From positions 62,001-126,000 of the forward strand of contig NZ_JAOEGB010000017.1 of NCBI RefSeq assembly GCF_025420585.1: a DNA stretch of 64,000 bases. The letters are read 5' to 3'. Position numbers and translations under genes: made by a program. This document shows, piece by piece, positions 26,322 to 34,870 of this stretch (the first letter of the stretch is position 1; every line of letters begins with the position of its first letter). The notes under the pieces were generated by a model. The model was given only the letters and a program-made list of their open reading frames with translations, searched no databases and had not been told where the DNA came from. Origin of the DNA: Planotetraspora sp. A-T 1434. Its GTDB lineage: Bacteria > Actinomycetota > Actinomycetes > Streptosporangiales > Streptosporangiaceae.

Positions 26322-27077
26322 TTAGTGCGTGAGGATCTTGGAGAGGAAGTCCCGGGCTCGTTCGGTGCTGGGCCTGGTGAAGAAGTCGGCGGGCGCGCCC
26401 TGCTCGACGATCTGGCCGTCGGCCATGAAGACGACCCGGTGGGCGGCCCGGCGGGCGAAGCCCATCTCGTGGGTGACGACCATCATCGTCATGCCGTCGC
26501 GGGCGAGGCCGACCATGACGTCGAGCACCTCCTGAACCATCTCGGGGTCGAGGGCCGAGGTCGGCTCGTCGAAGAGGATCATCTTGGGGTCCATCGCCAG
26601 CGCGCGGGCGATGGCGGTGCGCTGCTGCTGGCCGCCGGAGAGCTGGGCGGGATACTTGGCGGCCTGGGACGCGATGCCGACCCGTTCGAGCAGCTCCATG
26701 CCCCGCTGCTCCGCCTGCTGCCGGGGCACTCCGCGCACCCTGATCGGGCCGAGGGTGACGTTCTCCAGGATCGTCTTGTGGGAGAAGAGGTTGAAGGACT
26801 GGAACACCATCCCGACCTCGGACCTGAGGTTCGCGAGCGCCTTGCCCTCCGCCGGGAGTTGCCGGCCGTCGAAGGTGATGGTCCCCGAGTCGATGGTCTC
26901 CAGCCGGTTGATCACCCGGCACAGCGTGGACTTGCCACCACCGGAGGGACCGATGACGACGACCACCTCGCCGCGGGCGACACTCAGGTCGATGTCCTTC
27001 AGCACATGGAGATCGCCGAAGTGCTTGTTGACGGCCGCGAGGTTGACAAGTGGGGCAGAACCACTGGTCTCGGTCAT
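26322..27077 (-). CDS. gluA: Glutamate ABC transporter ATPase GluA
   Basis: A 251-residue ATPase. Walker A is GPSGGGKST, then the Q-loop MVFQSFNLF, signature LSGGQQQR, Walker [14 protein letters not shown] and H-loop VVTHEM. This is the polar amino-acid group of ABC ATPases. ATG 27077 is preferred; the TTG codons just upstream also fit the frame. It is the first gene of the operon, transcribed leftward from the AT-rich region at 27080-27125, divergently from miaB. Confidence 0.95.
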   Translation of the reverse strand: MTETSGSAPLVNLAAVNKHFGDLHVLKDIDLSVARGEVVVVIGPSGGGKSTLCRVINRLETIDSGTITFDGRQLPAEGKALANLRSEVGMVFQSFNLFSHKTILENVTLGPIRVRGVPRQQAEQRGMELLERVGIASQAAKYPAQLSGGQQQRTAIARALAMDPKMILFDEPTSALDPEMVQEVLDVMVGLARDGMTMMVVTHEMGFARRAAHRVVFMADGQIVEQGAPADFFTRPSTERARDFLSKILTH

Positions 27078-27420
27078 GGTCAACAACGTAAAGCTGTCAA
27101 TATCGTCAAGTCACTAACCACACGGTACCGATCGCATCACAGCCCGTTCATACCTGCGTACCGGGACATTTCTCCCGGCCTGCCCCGCCGGCCACCCGGG
27201 ACTATGTCCCAGGCGTTCAGAGCTCGGCGAGCGCGGCGGGGTCGAGCGTGAGCTTGATCGCGGCTCATTACTCTCGGCATCGGTCCGTTGTCATTGTCGC
27301 ACGCGTTCGCGGACGCCAGCCTAGCTGGCGATATAGCGCTGGGTCGTATGAATCGAACGGATCGTGATCGGTTGTGCGCGGTACGGGAAGGGGTGGGGGA
27401 GCGCCTAACCTTGTATTGCG
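27078..27420. other. Divergent control region between gluA and miaB
   Basis: 343 bases without a gene. The gluA side (27080-27125) is AT-rich with two minus-strand TTGAC motifs and should hold the glu operon promoter. A perfect hairpin, CGCCAGC-CTA-GCTGGCG, lies at 27314-27330. TAACCT at 27406-27411 is a possible -10 for a near-leaderless miaB. On the minus strand, just before 27225, a stop-flanked snippet reads AIKLTLDPAALAEL; it looks like the end of a lost gene, but is too short to identify. Confidence 0.5.
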
Positions 27421-28953
27421 ATGACTGTGACCACTCAGGGCACCGAGGGCGCGACCCGGACGTACGAGGTGCGCACCTACGGCTGCCAGATGAACGTGCA
27501 CGACTCCGAGCGGCTGTCCGGGCTGCTGGAGGACGCCGGATACGTCCGCGCCCCGGAGGGGGAGACGGCGGACGTCGTCGTGTTCAACACGTGCGCCGTG
27601 CGGGAGAACGCCGACAACCGGCTCTACGGCAACCTCGGTCACCTCAGGCCGATCAAGCTCGCCCGCGAGGGCATGCAGATCGCCGTGGGCGGCTGCCTGG
27701 CGCAGAAGGACCAGGGCGAGATCGTCCGCAGGGCCCCCTGGGTGGACGTCGTCTTCGGCACGCACAACATCGGGTCGCTCCCGGTGCTGCTGGAGCGGGC
27801 GCGCATCGCAGAAGAGGCCCAGGTCGAGATCAAGGAATCCCTGGAGACCTTCCCGTCGACGCTGCCGACCAAGCGCGAGTCGGCGTACGCCGCGTGGGTG
27901 GCGATCTCGGTCGGGTGCAACAACACCTGCACGTTCTGCATCGTGCCGTCGCTGCGCGGCAAGGAGAAGGACCGCCGCCCCGGGGACATCCTCAACGAGA
28001 TCCGGACCCTGGTGGACCAGGGCGTCCTGGAGATCACGCTGCTCGGGCAGAACGTCAACACCTACGGCGTCGAGTTCGGCGACCGGCTCGCCTTCGGCAA
28101 GCTGCTGCGGGCCTGCGGCGACGTCCAGGGGCTGGAGCGCGTCCGCTTCACCTCGCCGCACCCCGCCGCCTTCACCGACGACGTCATCGCCGCCATGGCC
28201 GAGACGCCGAACGTCATGCACCAGCTCCACATGCCGCTCCAGTCGGGCTCCGACCGGATGCTGAAGGCCATGCGGCGGTCGTACCGTTCCGACCGCTACC
28301 TCGGCATCATCGAGCGGGTCCGCGCCGCCATGCCCGACGCCGCCATCTCGACCGACATCATCGTGGGCTTCCCCGGCGAGACCGAGGACGACTTCCAGCA
28401 GACCCTCGACGTCGTGCGGCGGTCACGCTTCGCCAACGCCTTCACGTTCCAGTACTCCATCCGTCCCGGCACCCCCGCCGCCACGATGGACGGCCAGGTG
28501 CCCAAGGTCGTCGTGCAGGAGCGGTACGAGCGGCTGGTCGCCCTCCAGGAAGAGATCGCCTGGGAGGAGAACAAGAAGCAGACCGGCCGCACCCTCGAGG
28601 TCCTGATCGCCGAGGGCGAGGGCCGCAAGGACGACGCCACTCACCGCCTGTCCGGCCGCGCTCCCGACAACCGCCTCGTGCACCTGGCCGCCGTGGACGC
28701 CCGCCCCGGGGACATGGTGACCGTCGAGGTGACCTACGCGGCGCCGCACCACCTCGTGGCCGACAAGGTGCTGTCGGTCCGCCGTACGCGTGCCGGCGAC
28801 GCCTGGGAGTCCCGTCAGGGACGGCCCCGCTCCGGGCAGCCGGTGAACGAGTCGGTGAACACGGTCAGCCTCGGCATGCCGACCATCGGCCGCCCGGCTC
28901 CCGCTCCCGAGCCCGCGGCCGCCTGCGCGGCTCCCGCGCCGCTCACGACCTAG
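27421..28953 (+). CDS. miaB: tRNA-2-methylthio-N6-dimethylallyladenosine synthase MiaB
   Basis: A 510-residue methylthiotransferase. The N-terminal UPF0004 domain has its three cluster cysteines at C22, C58 and C92. The radical-SAM motif CNNTCTFC has C166, C170 and C173, and a TRAM domain (about 385-455) follows. It adds the methylthio group to i6A37 of tRNAs, after MiaA (encoded at 39.3 kb). The last 50 residues form a Pro/Ala-rich tail not needed by the family. Its stop overlaps the stop of the convergent proline-rich gene by four bases. Confidence 0.97.
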   Translation: MTVTTQGTEGATRTYEVRTYGCQMNVHDSERLSGLLEDAGYVRAPEGETADVVVFNTCAVRENADNRLYGNLGHLRPIKLAREGMQIAVGGCLAQKDQGEIVRRAPWVDVVFGTHNIGSLPVLLERARIAEEAQVEIKESLETFPSTLPTKRESAYAAWVAISVGCNNTCTFCIVPSLRGKEKDRRPGDILNEIRTLVDQGVLEITLLGQNVNTYGVEFGDRLAFGKLLRACGDVQGLERVRFTSPHPAAFTDDVIAAMAETPNVMHQLHMPLQSGSDRMLKAMRRSYRSDRYLGIIERVRAAMPDAAISTDIIVGFPGETEDDFQQTLDVVRRSRFANAFTFQYSIRPGTPAATMDGQVPKVVVQERYERLVALQEEIAWEENKKQTGRTLEVLIAEGEGRKDDATHRLSGRAPDNRLVHLAAVDARPGDMVTVEVTYAAPHHLVADKVLSVRRTRAGDAWESRQGRPRSGQPVNESVNTVSLGMPTIGRPAPAPEPAAACAAPAPLTT

Positions 28954-29600
28954 CCTCCGGTGAGGCCGTCGAGCACCTGGTAACAGTAGTCCCGGCGCAG
29001 GCCGTCGTAGGTCGCGCAGGGATCCGGGAACCGTCCCGGCCGTGGGTGTCCGTCGGGTCGTGGCAGGTCCTGCTTCGGCGCGTCGGGGGGTTGCGCCATC
29101 CGTTTCGGCTGTTCCGGCTTGGGCTGCGGCTCCGGATTCGGGCGGGGTCTCGGGATCTTCGATGTCTCGGACGTCTTGGACCTCTTCGGTGGCGCGGCGA
29201 CGGGCACGTGAGGTTCCGTACGGCCTGCCGGGGGCGGCTTGGGACTGTCCGGCAGCCGGTGCGCGGAGGGCGAGGGCGTCGCGGGCGGCGGGCTTGAGAG
29301 GGACGGCGCGGTTGGGGGAGATGGTGGACTTGAGGGGGACGGCTCCGCGCCGAGCGCGCCTCCGGCCATGGCTCCGACGGCTCCCGTGGGGCGGGGAGTC
29401 AGTTCAACGGGCCCTGTGTCGGCCGGAAACACGCCTCGCTGGGGTGCCCAGGAGCGTTCGGCTTCACGGGTGGCGTCGTGACGTGTCACGGCGGCCATGG
29501 TGATCCCGAGACCGGCGATGGCGATGACGCTGGTGACACCCGCCACGGCGAGACCCGTACGGGCCCGCCGGTGCCGCGGTGAGGGGGAAAAGTCCGACAA
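28950..29600 (-). CDS. Membrane-anchored proline-rich protein
   Basis: 216 residues from TTG 29600. A short basic N-terminus (RHRRARTG) is followed by one membrane segment (about 16-38). A long outside region rich in Pro, Ser and Lys then follows (about 70-180, with [17 protein letters not shown]). It ends with a small conserved-looking [19 protein letters not shown], where two cysteines could form a disulfide. I do not recognise the family. It is probably an extracytoplasmic or cell-wall-spanning protein. The stop overlaps the end of miaB. Confidence 0.65.
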   Translation of the reverse strand: MSDFSPSPRHRRARTGLAVAGVTSVIAIAGLGITMAAVTRHDATREAERSWAPQRGVFPADTGPVELTPRPTGAVGAMAGGALGAEPSPSSPPSPPTAPSLSSPPPATPSPSAHRLPDSPKPPPAGRTEPHVPVAAPPKRSKTSETSKIPRPRPNPEPQPKPEQPKRMAQPPDAPKQDLPRPDGHPRPGRFPDPCATYDGLRRDYCYQVLDGLTGG

Positions 29601-29704
29601 TGCCGTAATTCTTCCGTGATTGTTCCGCGTCTATTTCGTTATCGCTCTCAGTGTGGATCCCCGCAGCCGCATGACGACCGCGTTTCCCGAAATAAGGTGG
29701 TGGG

Positions 29705-30433
29705 GTGCTGGTCGCCGCCGCTGTATGTCCGCATCCCCCGCTAATCGTGCCGGAACTCGCCGGTGCCGCCTCCTTCGAGCTCGACGATCTCCGTGCGGCA
29801 TGTGACTCCGCCATCAGGTCGCTCGCCGAGGCCCGGCCCGATCTCCTCGTGGTGGTCGGAGGCGCGGAGAGGTCCGCGCGCCATCCTGCGGACGCCTCCG
29901 GCACCATGCGACCGTGGGGTGCGGATGTCCGCGTTGGTGCGGGTGAACCCGTCCTCCCGCTGTCGTTGACCATTGGCCGCTGGCTCGTCGAGCGAACTCT
30001 TGCGGGTGTCCTGCCGGACCTTCGGTTCGAGGCGATCGCGGCCGACGCGTCTCCTGGCGATTGCGTGGCGCTCGGCCGGGAGATCGCTCGATCGGCCGAC
30101 CGGGTCGCGCTGCTCGCCATGGGGGACGGCTCGGCCAGGCTCACCGAGAAATCCCCCGGATACCTGCACCCGCTGGCGGCGCCGTACAACCGGATGCTCG
30201 GCGACGCGATGGCGAGCGCCGAGGCCGGCCGGCTCCTGGAGATCGATCCGGCTGTGGCCGAGGAGTTGTGGGTGGGTGGCAGGGCCGCGTTCCAGGTCCT
30301 GGCCGGCGCCGCGGAACCCGTCGAGGGCGCCCGCCGGGCGACACGCCGCCTCGGTGGGTCGCTCTACGACGACGCGCCTTACGGTGTCGGCTACTTCGTC
30401 GCCCGATGGCTGGTCGAGGAGAGTAAGCCCTAA
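29705..30433 (+). CDS. Class III extradiol dioxygenase (LigB)-like protein
   Basis: A 242-residue protein of the LigB-fold group found between miaB and miaA in many actinobacteria. The opening AAAVCPHPPLIVPELAG has the metal-site-like histidine, and PDLLVVVGGAERSAR, LLAMGDGSARLTEKSPGYLH and DDAPYGVGYFVARWL fit the fold. Whether it has dioxygenase activity is unknown; the family is mostly annotated by fold only. GTG 29705 follows an AAGGTGGTG ribosome site. Only the accessory island separates it from miaA. Confidence 0.82.
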   Translation: MLVAAAVCPHPPLIVPELAGAASFELDDLRAACDSAIRSLAEARPDLLVVVGGAERSARHPADASGTMRPWGADVRVGAGEPVLPLSLTIGRWLVERTLAGVLPDLRFEAIAADASPGDCVALGREIARSADRVALLAMGDGSARLTEKSPGYLHPLAAPYNRMLGDAMASAEAGRLLEIDPAVAEELWVGGRAAFQVLAGAAEPVEGARRATRRLGGSLYDDAPYGVGYFVARWLVEESKP

Positions 30434-30436
30434 GTG

Positions 30437-30457
30437 TTGTCTCATTTAATGAGACAA
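30437..30457. promoter_or_regulatory. Perfect 21-bp palindrome ahead of the methyltransferase gene
   Basis: Arms TTGTCTCATT and AATGAGACAA flank a single T, giving a perfect 10-1-10 inverted repeat. It lies three bases after the LigB-like stop and 66 bases before the methyltransferase start. The odd-length, dyad-symmetric form is typical of TetR-family operators. No T-run follows, so it is not an intrinsic terminator in the usual sense. The cognate regulator is not in the window: the TetR gene at 5820 has a different operator. Confidence 0.75.
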
Positions 30458-30522
30458 TACTTCTCGATATGTGGTACTCCCTACTAGGCTCGCCTCGTCA
30501 GCCAGCCGTAGAAGGGGGCAAC

Positions 30523-31332
30523 ATGTCCGGATCGTCTGCCATCTACACGCACGGCCACCACGAGTCGGTGCTCCGCTCGCATGCCTGGCGCACGGCCGCC
30601 AACTCGGCCGCGTACCTGCTGCCTCACCTGCGACCGGGCATGTCGCTGCTCGACGTCGGCTGTGGCCCCGGGACCATCACCGCTGATCTCGCCGAACTGG
30701 TCGCCCCGGGAGCGGTCACCGGCATCGATCCCGACGGGGGCGTCATCGCGCAGGCCGCCGAGGCGGGAGCCGTACGGGAACTGGCGAACGTCACGTGGGA
30801 GGTCGGTGATGTCTACCGCCTGGCGTATCCCGACCGGTCGTTCGACGTCGTCCACGCGCACCAGGTGCTCCAGCATGTCGCCGACCCGGTGGGCGCGCTG
30901 ACCGCGATGCGCCGCGTGTGCAAGCCCGGTGGGATCGTCGCGGCGCGCGACTCGGACTACGCGGCGTTCACCTGGTATCCCCAGGTGCCCGCCCTGGACG
31001 AGTGGCTGGCCCTGTACCGCCAGGTGGCCCGCGCCAACGGCGGCGAACCCGACGCGGGACGCCGCCTGCTGTCGTGGGCCCGGGAGGCCGGATTCAGCGA
31101 GGTCACCGCCGGCGGTTCGGTCTGGTGCTTCGCCACCCCCGGCGATCGCGCCTGGTGGAGCGGGCTGTGGGCCAGCCGCGTCACCGACTCGGCCATCGCC
31201 GGCCAGGCGCTCGACCACGGGTACGCCACTCGGGCCGACCTGGAGAGGATGGCCGGCGGCTGGCGGCAGTGGGGGGCGGCTAAGGACGGCTGGTTCGCCA
31301 TCCTGCACGGTGAGATCATCTGCCGAGTCTGA
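30523..31332 (+). CDS. Class I SAM-dependent methyltransferase
   Basis: A 269-residue methyltransferase: SAM motif I LLDVGCGPGTIT near residue 45, GIDPDGGVI, motif II-like DRSFDVVHAHQVLQHVADP and PGGIVAARDSDY. The UbiE/Methyltransf_11-like fold acts on small molecules; the substrate is unknown. ATG 30523 is chosen for its GAAGGGGGC ribosome site, ahead of a longer ATG at 30469. The palindrome at 30437 suggests repressor control. It is the first gene of the accessory island. Confidence 0.9.
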   Translation: MSGSSAIYTHGHHESVLRSHAWRTAANSAAYLLPHLRPGMSLLDVGCGPGTITADLAELVAPGAVTGIDPDGGVIAQAAEAGAVRELANVTWEVGDVYRLAYPDRSFDVVHAHQVLQHVADPVGALTAMRRVCKPGGIVAARDSDYAAFTWYPQVPALDEWLALYRQVARANGGEPDAGRRLLSWAREAGFSEVTAGGSVWCFATPGDRAWWSGLWASRVTDSAIAGQALDHGYATRADLERMAGGWRQWGAAKDGWFAILHGEIICRV

Positions 31333-31352
31333 GGCGGCTCCGCCCCACGAGG

Positions 31353-31912
31353 TCAGGGGAGTCGTTTCGGGACGGGGATCCGCATGAGGTCGCGGGCCAC
31401 GACGATCTCGCCGCTGTACGCCTTCCCGGCCTCCTCGACGAAGCGGGGCTCGTCAGCGTGGGAATACCGTTCGGAGAAGTGGGTCAGGACGAGCCGGCGG
31501 ACGCCGCAGGCCGCGGCGACCTGCCCGGCCTGGGCCGCCGTGAGATGGCCGTAGTCGGCGGCCAGCGCGGACTCCTCCGACAGGAACTTCCGGCGGCCCA
31601 CTGGGCGAGGTCGCCGGAGATCGGTCGCGGACTGATCACATCGGTGTCGGCGAAGGCGGTGGCGTGTCGCAGCCGCTGCCAGTAGGTTTCGCCGCTCGCC
31701 GGATACGCCGCTTGGACGGGATGGCTGACCTTGTCGCGGGCGACGCGCTGTACGACTCCCGGCACACCCAGGCAGTGATCGCCATGAAAGTGGGTGACAC
31801 AGATCCAGGTCAGGTCGTGCGCGCTCACCCCGGCATGGACCATCTGCCGCTGGGTCCCCTCACCCGGATCGAACAGGAAGCCCTCACTGTCCCAGCGCAG
31901 CAGGTAACCCAA
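31353..31912 (-). pseudogene. rnz: Ribonuclease Z remnant (truncated, internally deleted, frameshifted)
   Basis: Two pieces of RNase Z in different frames. The first (31912 to about 31600) begins at [20 protein letters not shown] and keeps the metal motif HFHGDH, but the family's first 24 or so residues are missing and a TAA stop precedes the frame. It runs to RPISGD. The second (about 31601-31353) resumes at [19 protein letters not shown] and ends normally at IPVPKR. About 100 residues are lost between them, with a frame change. RNase Z trims tRNA 3' trailers; this copy cannot make the enzyme, so another must exist or CCA-encoded tRNAs suffice. Confidence 0.88.
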
Positions 31913-32315
31913 GTACTTGTCTTAATGCAATATGTCCGCGCCGAGATGTTGGAGCTCCCAACCATGGCGGAGCAGAGCCAGCAATACGCGGCCTGTGCGT
32001 CTGACCTGGGCATGTCTCTGCCACGGCCATCGGCCCGAACACGTGATCAGATCGACGGCTTCAGCCTCAGGGATCGGTGGCGAGGACCTTCACTACAGGG
32101 TCAAGGGCGCCACGGGCCGCCCGCCCGCTTGGCGGCCTGGCGGGCTTGCGCATGCGGCCCTGGGGGGCCGTACGCGCCCACCGCCGCCCGCGACCGGCGT
32201 CCCCGACAAGCGAACTCCAGTGATCGGATACATCGTCACCGGCTTGGCAAATGAGCTAGCCGGATTGCGGCTAGCTTGATGGACAGAACGGCTCGTGGTG
32301 GCCTACGGTTCCTCC
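31913..32315. other. Non-coding junction after the RNase Z remnant
   Basis: 403 bases with no gene I can support. The left edge is where the RNase Z homology stops abruptly, so it is a rearrangement joint. The open frames here have no recognisable product and lack ribosome sites. GC content falls in 31913-32000 relative to the core genes. A promoter for the HicB-like gene should lie near 32260-32300 (TTGGCAAATGAGC region) but is not clear. Confidence 0.5.
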
Positions 32316-32783
32316 ATGAATGACCGTCGCGACGCCATCTTTGACGAGCCCGACATCCCCGAAGACTTCGACCAAGCCGAAGTCGAAATCGCCACCAGCT
32401 ACAACGCCACCGCTACGCGCACCGGCAAGCACTGGACGGCCACCGTTCGCAACCTCCCAGAAGGCCACGTCATCCAGGTCCAGGGCGCGACCTGGAGAGA
32501 AACCAAGGACAACGTCCTGAACTGCGTGGTAGATCTGCTCCACCCCGCCCCCGGCACCGTCGGCATTCACCTCGCTCCTGCCGACCCGGAAGCGGCAGAC
32601 GCACTGAATAGCGTCATTGACGCACGCGTCGCACGCTTCTACGCCGAACAGGCCGAGCGCGACGCCGTCCGCAAGGCCGCCCGCACTCTCATCGATCAGG
32701 GCTGGACCACTCGCGACATCGGCAGCGCGCTGGGCCTGTCCCACCAGCGAATCTCCCAGATCGTCCCCCGTGCCACCATGTGA
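32316..32783 (+). CDS. HicB-like domain fused to a C-terminal helix-turn-helix
   Basis: A 155-residue protein. The middle part (about 28-72; TGKHWTATVRNLPEGHVIQV then ATWRETKDNVLNCVVDLL) resembles the RNase-H-like fold of HicB antitoxins. The end (about 118-152; LIDQGWTTRDIGSALGLSHQ, then RISQIV) is a helix-turn-helix. No HicA toxin gene is next to it. It could be a free-standing regulator or an orphan antitoxin. ATG 32316 is used; GTG 32295 is in frame and less likely. The family is common in Streptosporangiales-type genomes but has no established function. Confidence 0.75.
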   Translation: MNDRRDAIFDEPDIPEDFDQAEVEIATSYNATATRTGKHWTATVRNLPEGHVIQVQGATWRETKDNVLNCVVDLLHPAPGTVGIHLAPADPEAADALNSVIDARVARFYAEQAERDAVRKAARTLIDQGWTTRDIGSALGLSHQRISQIVPRATM

Positions 32784-33187
32784 CATGTAAACGTCCCCGG
32801 CCCTTGTCTTGTTGGGACGACCAGGGGACCGGCGCTGTCCGTACCTCCCCCGCCCCCGCTGCCTCATTGTTCGTGGCCCTCGGTCGGTGTCAACGCCGTC
32901 TGTTCCGGTTGGGTGTGGTGAACGGTGCACGTCGTAGCGAAGGGACACGCGAAGACGGCATTGACACCTCGGTCGGGCCACTGATGTCGGCAGCTATCGG
33001 GGGCGGGGGAGGAGTGGTGCGGGACCGTGGCCCCGACCTCTAACAGGCGCGACGACGCGGGACTCTGTCACCGGGGGGAAGATCCTCGCCACCCGGAAGG
33101 GCAAGGATCCAACCGCGTCGCCGCGCCAGCCTCAGACGAACCGGTCAGCCAATCAGCGACCAGCCCGATACGGCGCGCGTCGTGGCG
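32784..33187. other. Intergenic region with an imperfect inverted repeat
   Basis: 404 bases between the convergent HicB-like and DUF397 genes. No gene is supported. It contains the long inverted repeat listed at 32886-32968. Several C-rich runs (CCTCCCCCGCCCCCGC) and a GGGGGCGGGGGAGGAG stretch lie on either side of the repeat. Confidence 0.5.
32886..32968. repeat. 83-bp inverted-repeat element
   Basis: GGTGTCAACGCCGTCT (32886-32901) and AGACGGCATTGACACC (32953-32968) are reverse complements with one mismatch over 16 bases, separated by 51 bases. Outside them CGGT (left) and TCGG (right) add weak symmetry. It may be a miniature inverted-repeat element, a bidirectional terminator between convergent genes, or a recombination site; the sequence does not decide. 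Confidence 0.7.
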
Positions 33188-33550
33188 TCATTCGTCGCTG
33201 CGTGTGTCCGCTACAGCGTCCACCGGGTCGAACTCGCCGCCCTTCACCGCCTTGACGAAGGTGTCCCAGGTGTGGCGAGTGGTCACCAGGTAGGGGGAGC
33301 ACTTCACGATCCCGGCGTTGGCCAGGTCGCCGATCGTGATCGTGACCTCGTCGCCTTCTTGCTGCGGAGTGAACACGCCCGCCTTGATCGAGGCCAAGAA
33401 GCGGCTCCACCGTGCCATGCTCACCCGGACGAATGCGTTGCCCTCGTCGGCGGGATCACGGACATACACCATCGGCCCACGCGGCTGGTACTCGGCTTCC
33501 AGCCCATTGACGACCCCAACACCCAAGAGGTTGCTCGTCCGAGACGCCAT
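33188..33550 (-). CDS. DUF397-type regulatory protein with a doubled motif
   Basis: A 120-residue protein with features of DUF397, the small proteins paired with XRE regulators in actinomycetes (WhiJ/BldB neighbourhood). VYVRDPADEGNAFVRVSMAR then WSRFLASIKAGVF matches the family core. A second similar end, RHTWDTFVKAVKGGEFDP, suggests an internal duplication; typical DUF397 proteins are 60-80 residues. ATG 33550 is chosen; GTG 33583 is the longest start. It is the third gene of the methyltransferase operon, opposite the XRE gene. Confidence 0.75.
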   Translation of the reverse strand: MASRTSNLLGVGVVNGLEAEYQPRGPMVYVRDPADEGNAFVRVSMARWSRFLASIKAGVFTPQQEGDEVTITIGDLANAGIVKCSPYLVTTRHTWDTFVKAVKGGEFDPVDAVADTRSDE

Positions 33551-33579
33551 CACCTGTGCCCACCGTCCTTCCGTAGAGA

Positions 33580-33957
33580 TCACTTCTGCTCTGTACCGCG
33601 CTGACGCGGAACCCCGTCACCGGCCGACATCCCTGCCACCACCGCCGACAGCGGATGAGACCGCCGCACCTCCGCGTATCGCTCAGCGACCCGGCGTCCG
33701 GCCGTCTCCACCGCCGTAGACGGGCACGATGTCCAGACCCACCGCCTGGACTGCTGTGAGGTTCGGCCCGTCCACCACCGGTAACGCCACCCGTCCGGCC
33801 CCGACTCGCACCACACCACGAGATGGACCCACACCGATACGAGTGCCAAGCCATCGCCCTCATTGACGTCGGCCGTGATTCCCCGGCGTTCCAGTTCGGC
33901 CCGTAGCCGCTCGGCCATCACCGCAGCAGGCGAGCGCACCGCCGCCGCCCGGCTCAC
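33580..33957 (-). CDS. Hypothetical protein, 125 residues, in the XRE/DUF397 module
   Basis: Starts at GTG 33957, which overlaps the stop of the PF04672 methyltransferase (GTGA). It is a soluble protein: an N-terminal helix AAVMAERLRAELERRGITAD, a beta-rich centre ALVSVWVHLVVWCESGPDGW then RYRWWTG, and a helical end with ETAGRRVAERYAEVRR. I cannot name the family, though such short proteins are often seen beside these methyltransferases. Its partner genes suggest a role in the same regulatory module. Confidence 0.7.
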   Translation of the reverse strand: MSRAAAVRSPAAVMAERLRAELERRGITADVNEGDGLALVSVWVHLVVWCESGPDGWRYRWWTGRTSQQSRRWVWTSCPSTAVETAGRRVAERYAEVRRSHPLSAVVAGMSAGDGVPRQRGTEQK

Positions 33958-34742
33958 GGCTTGACCCCGACCGCGCCGAAGAAGGGCACATTCGGGTCCT
34001 GCCACGGGTCCGCAACCTCTGGCCGCCAGCGCCGCACGTTCACCAGACCCGGATCAACCAATTCCAGTCCCTCGAAGAACCCTCTGATCTCCGCGACCGA
34101 TCGGAGCACGGCAGGAGCATTCGCACGCTCGTACCGCTTGGCCGCGCCCTGCAATTCCGGAGTCTGTTCCGCGTGCGAGACGACCAGGTAAGAGCCGGGG
34201 GCCATCGCGTCCACCAGCGTCCGGACCGCCGCATATGGCTCCTGATCGTCGGGGATGAAGTGGAGCACCGCCACCAGCAGCACCGCCACGGGCTTCGACG
34301 AGTCCAGCAGGGCGTGCATGTCCGGATGGGTCAGGATGTCGCTCGGCTTACGCACATCCCCGGCTATCGCACGCGTCTGGGCATCCGTGGCCAGCAGCGC
34401 CCGAGCATGGATCAACACGACGGGATCGTTGTCCACGTAGACCACGCGGGACGCCGGATTGACCCGCTGCGCCACCTCATGAACGTTGTCCCGAGTCGGC
34501 AGTCCCGCGCCGATATCGAGGAACTGGCCGATCCCCGCCTCACCGGCAAGGAACCGCACCGCACGCCCCAGGAACGCGCGATTCGCCAGCGCGATATCTC
34601 TGGCCTGCGGAGCATGGCGGATCACCTCTTCCGCGCACGCCCGATCCGCCGCGTAATGGTCCTTACCGCCGAGGTAATAGTCGTACATCCGGGCGACATT
34701 CGGACGGGTCGAGTCGAAATCGTTCGTGATCGCGCCGATCAC
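33954..34742 (-). CDS. SAM-dependent methyltransferase of the PF04672 (DUF574) family
   Basis: 262 residues. The start region DSTRPNVARMYDYYLGGKDH is diagnostic for the actinomycete PF04672 family. FLDIGAGLPTRDNVHEVA is the SAM site, VVYVDNDPVVLIHARAL follows, and AVLLVAVLHFIPDDQEP is the motif IV region. GTG 34742 has an excellent AAAGGAGG ribosome site. The family is greatly expanded in actinomycetes but its substrates are mostly unknown. It is divergent from the XRE gene across 128 bases that carry GTTGC/GCAAC palindromes, and heads a three-gene operon. Confidence 0.93.
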   Translation of the reverse strand: MIGAITNDFDSTRPNVARMYDYYLGGKDHYAADRACAEEVIRHAPQARDIALANRAFLGRAVRFLAGEAGIGQFLDIGAGLPTRDNVHEVAQRVNPASRVVYVDNDPVVLIHARALLATDAQTRAIAGDVRKPSDILTHPDMHALLDSSKPVAVLLVAVLHFIPDDQEPYAAVRTLVDAMAPGSYLVVSHAEQTPELQGAAKRYERANAPAVLRSVAEIRGFFEGLELVDPGLVNVRRWRPEVADPWQDPNVPFFGAVGVKP

Positions 34743-34817
34743 CGCCGCCTCCTTTGTCGTTGACCTGGCGGCTTTTGCCCCGTCACCATGGTCAGCGTCC
34801 GTGTGCGAACAGTCACC

Positions 34818-34851
34818 GTTGCGTCGTCGCCGCAACGGGCGTTGCCGCAAC
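34818..34851. promoter_or_regulatory. GTTGC-GCAAC palindromes in the divergent methyltransferase/XRE gap
   Basis: Two inverted repeats lie side by side: GTTGCG ... CGCAAC with a 7-base spacer (34818-34836) and GTTGCCGCAAC (34841-34851). They lie about 20-50 bases ahead of the XRE start. The same 11-mer type recurs twice inside the XRE gene at 35042-35070. Repetition of one palindrome around a DNA-binding protein gene suggests its own operator; this is inferred. Confidence 0.65.
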
Positions 34852-34870
34852 AGGAAGGACGTATCCCAAG

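Noticed and set aside
27225-27270. Minus-strand snippet AIKLTLDPAALAEL as a gene
   Set aside because: It is only about 14 codons after two stop codons; at most a remnant of an unidentifiable gene.
31664-32254. A 196-codon + strand ORF across the RNase Z remnant
   Set aside because: Most of it is the antisense of the rnz fragments and the remainder is low-complexity Arg/Pro/Ala sequence.
33182-34763. + strand ORFs opposite the DUF397 and PF04672 genes
   Set aside because: The minus-strand frames have clear family motifs and ribosome sites; the opposing frames have neither.
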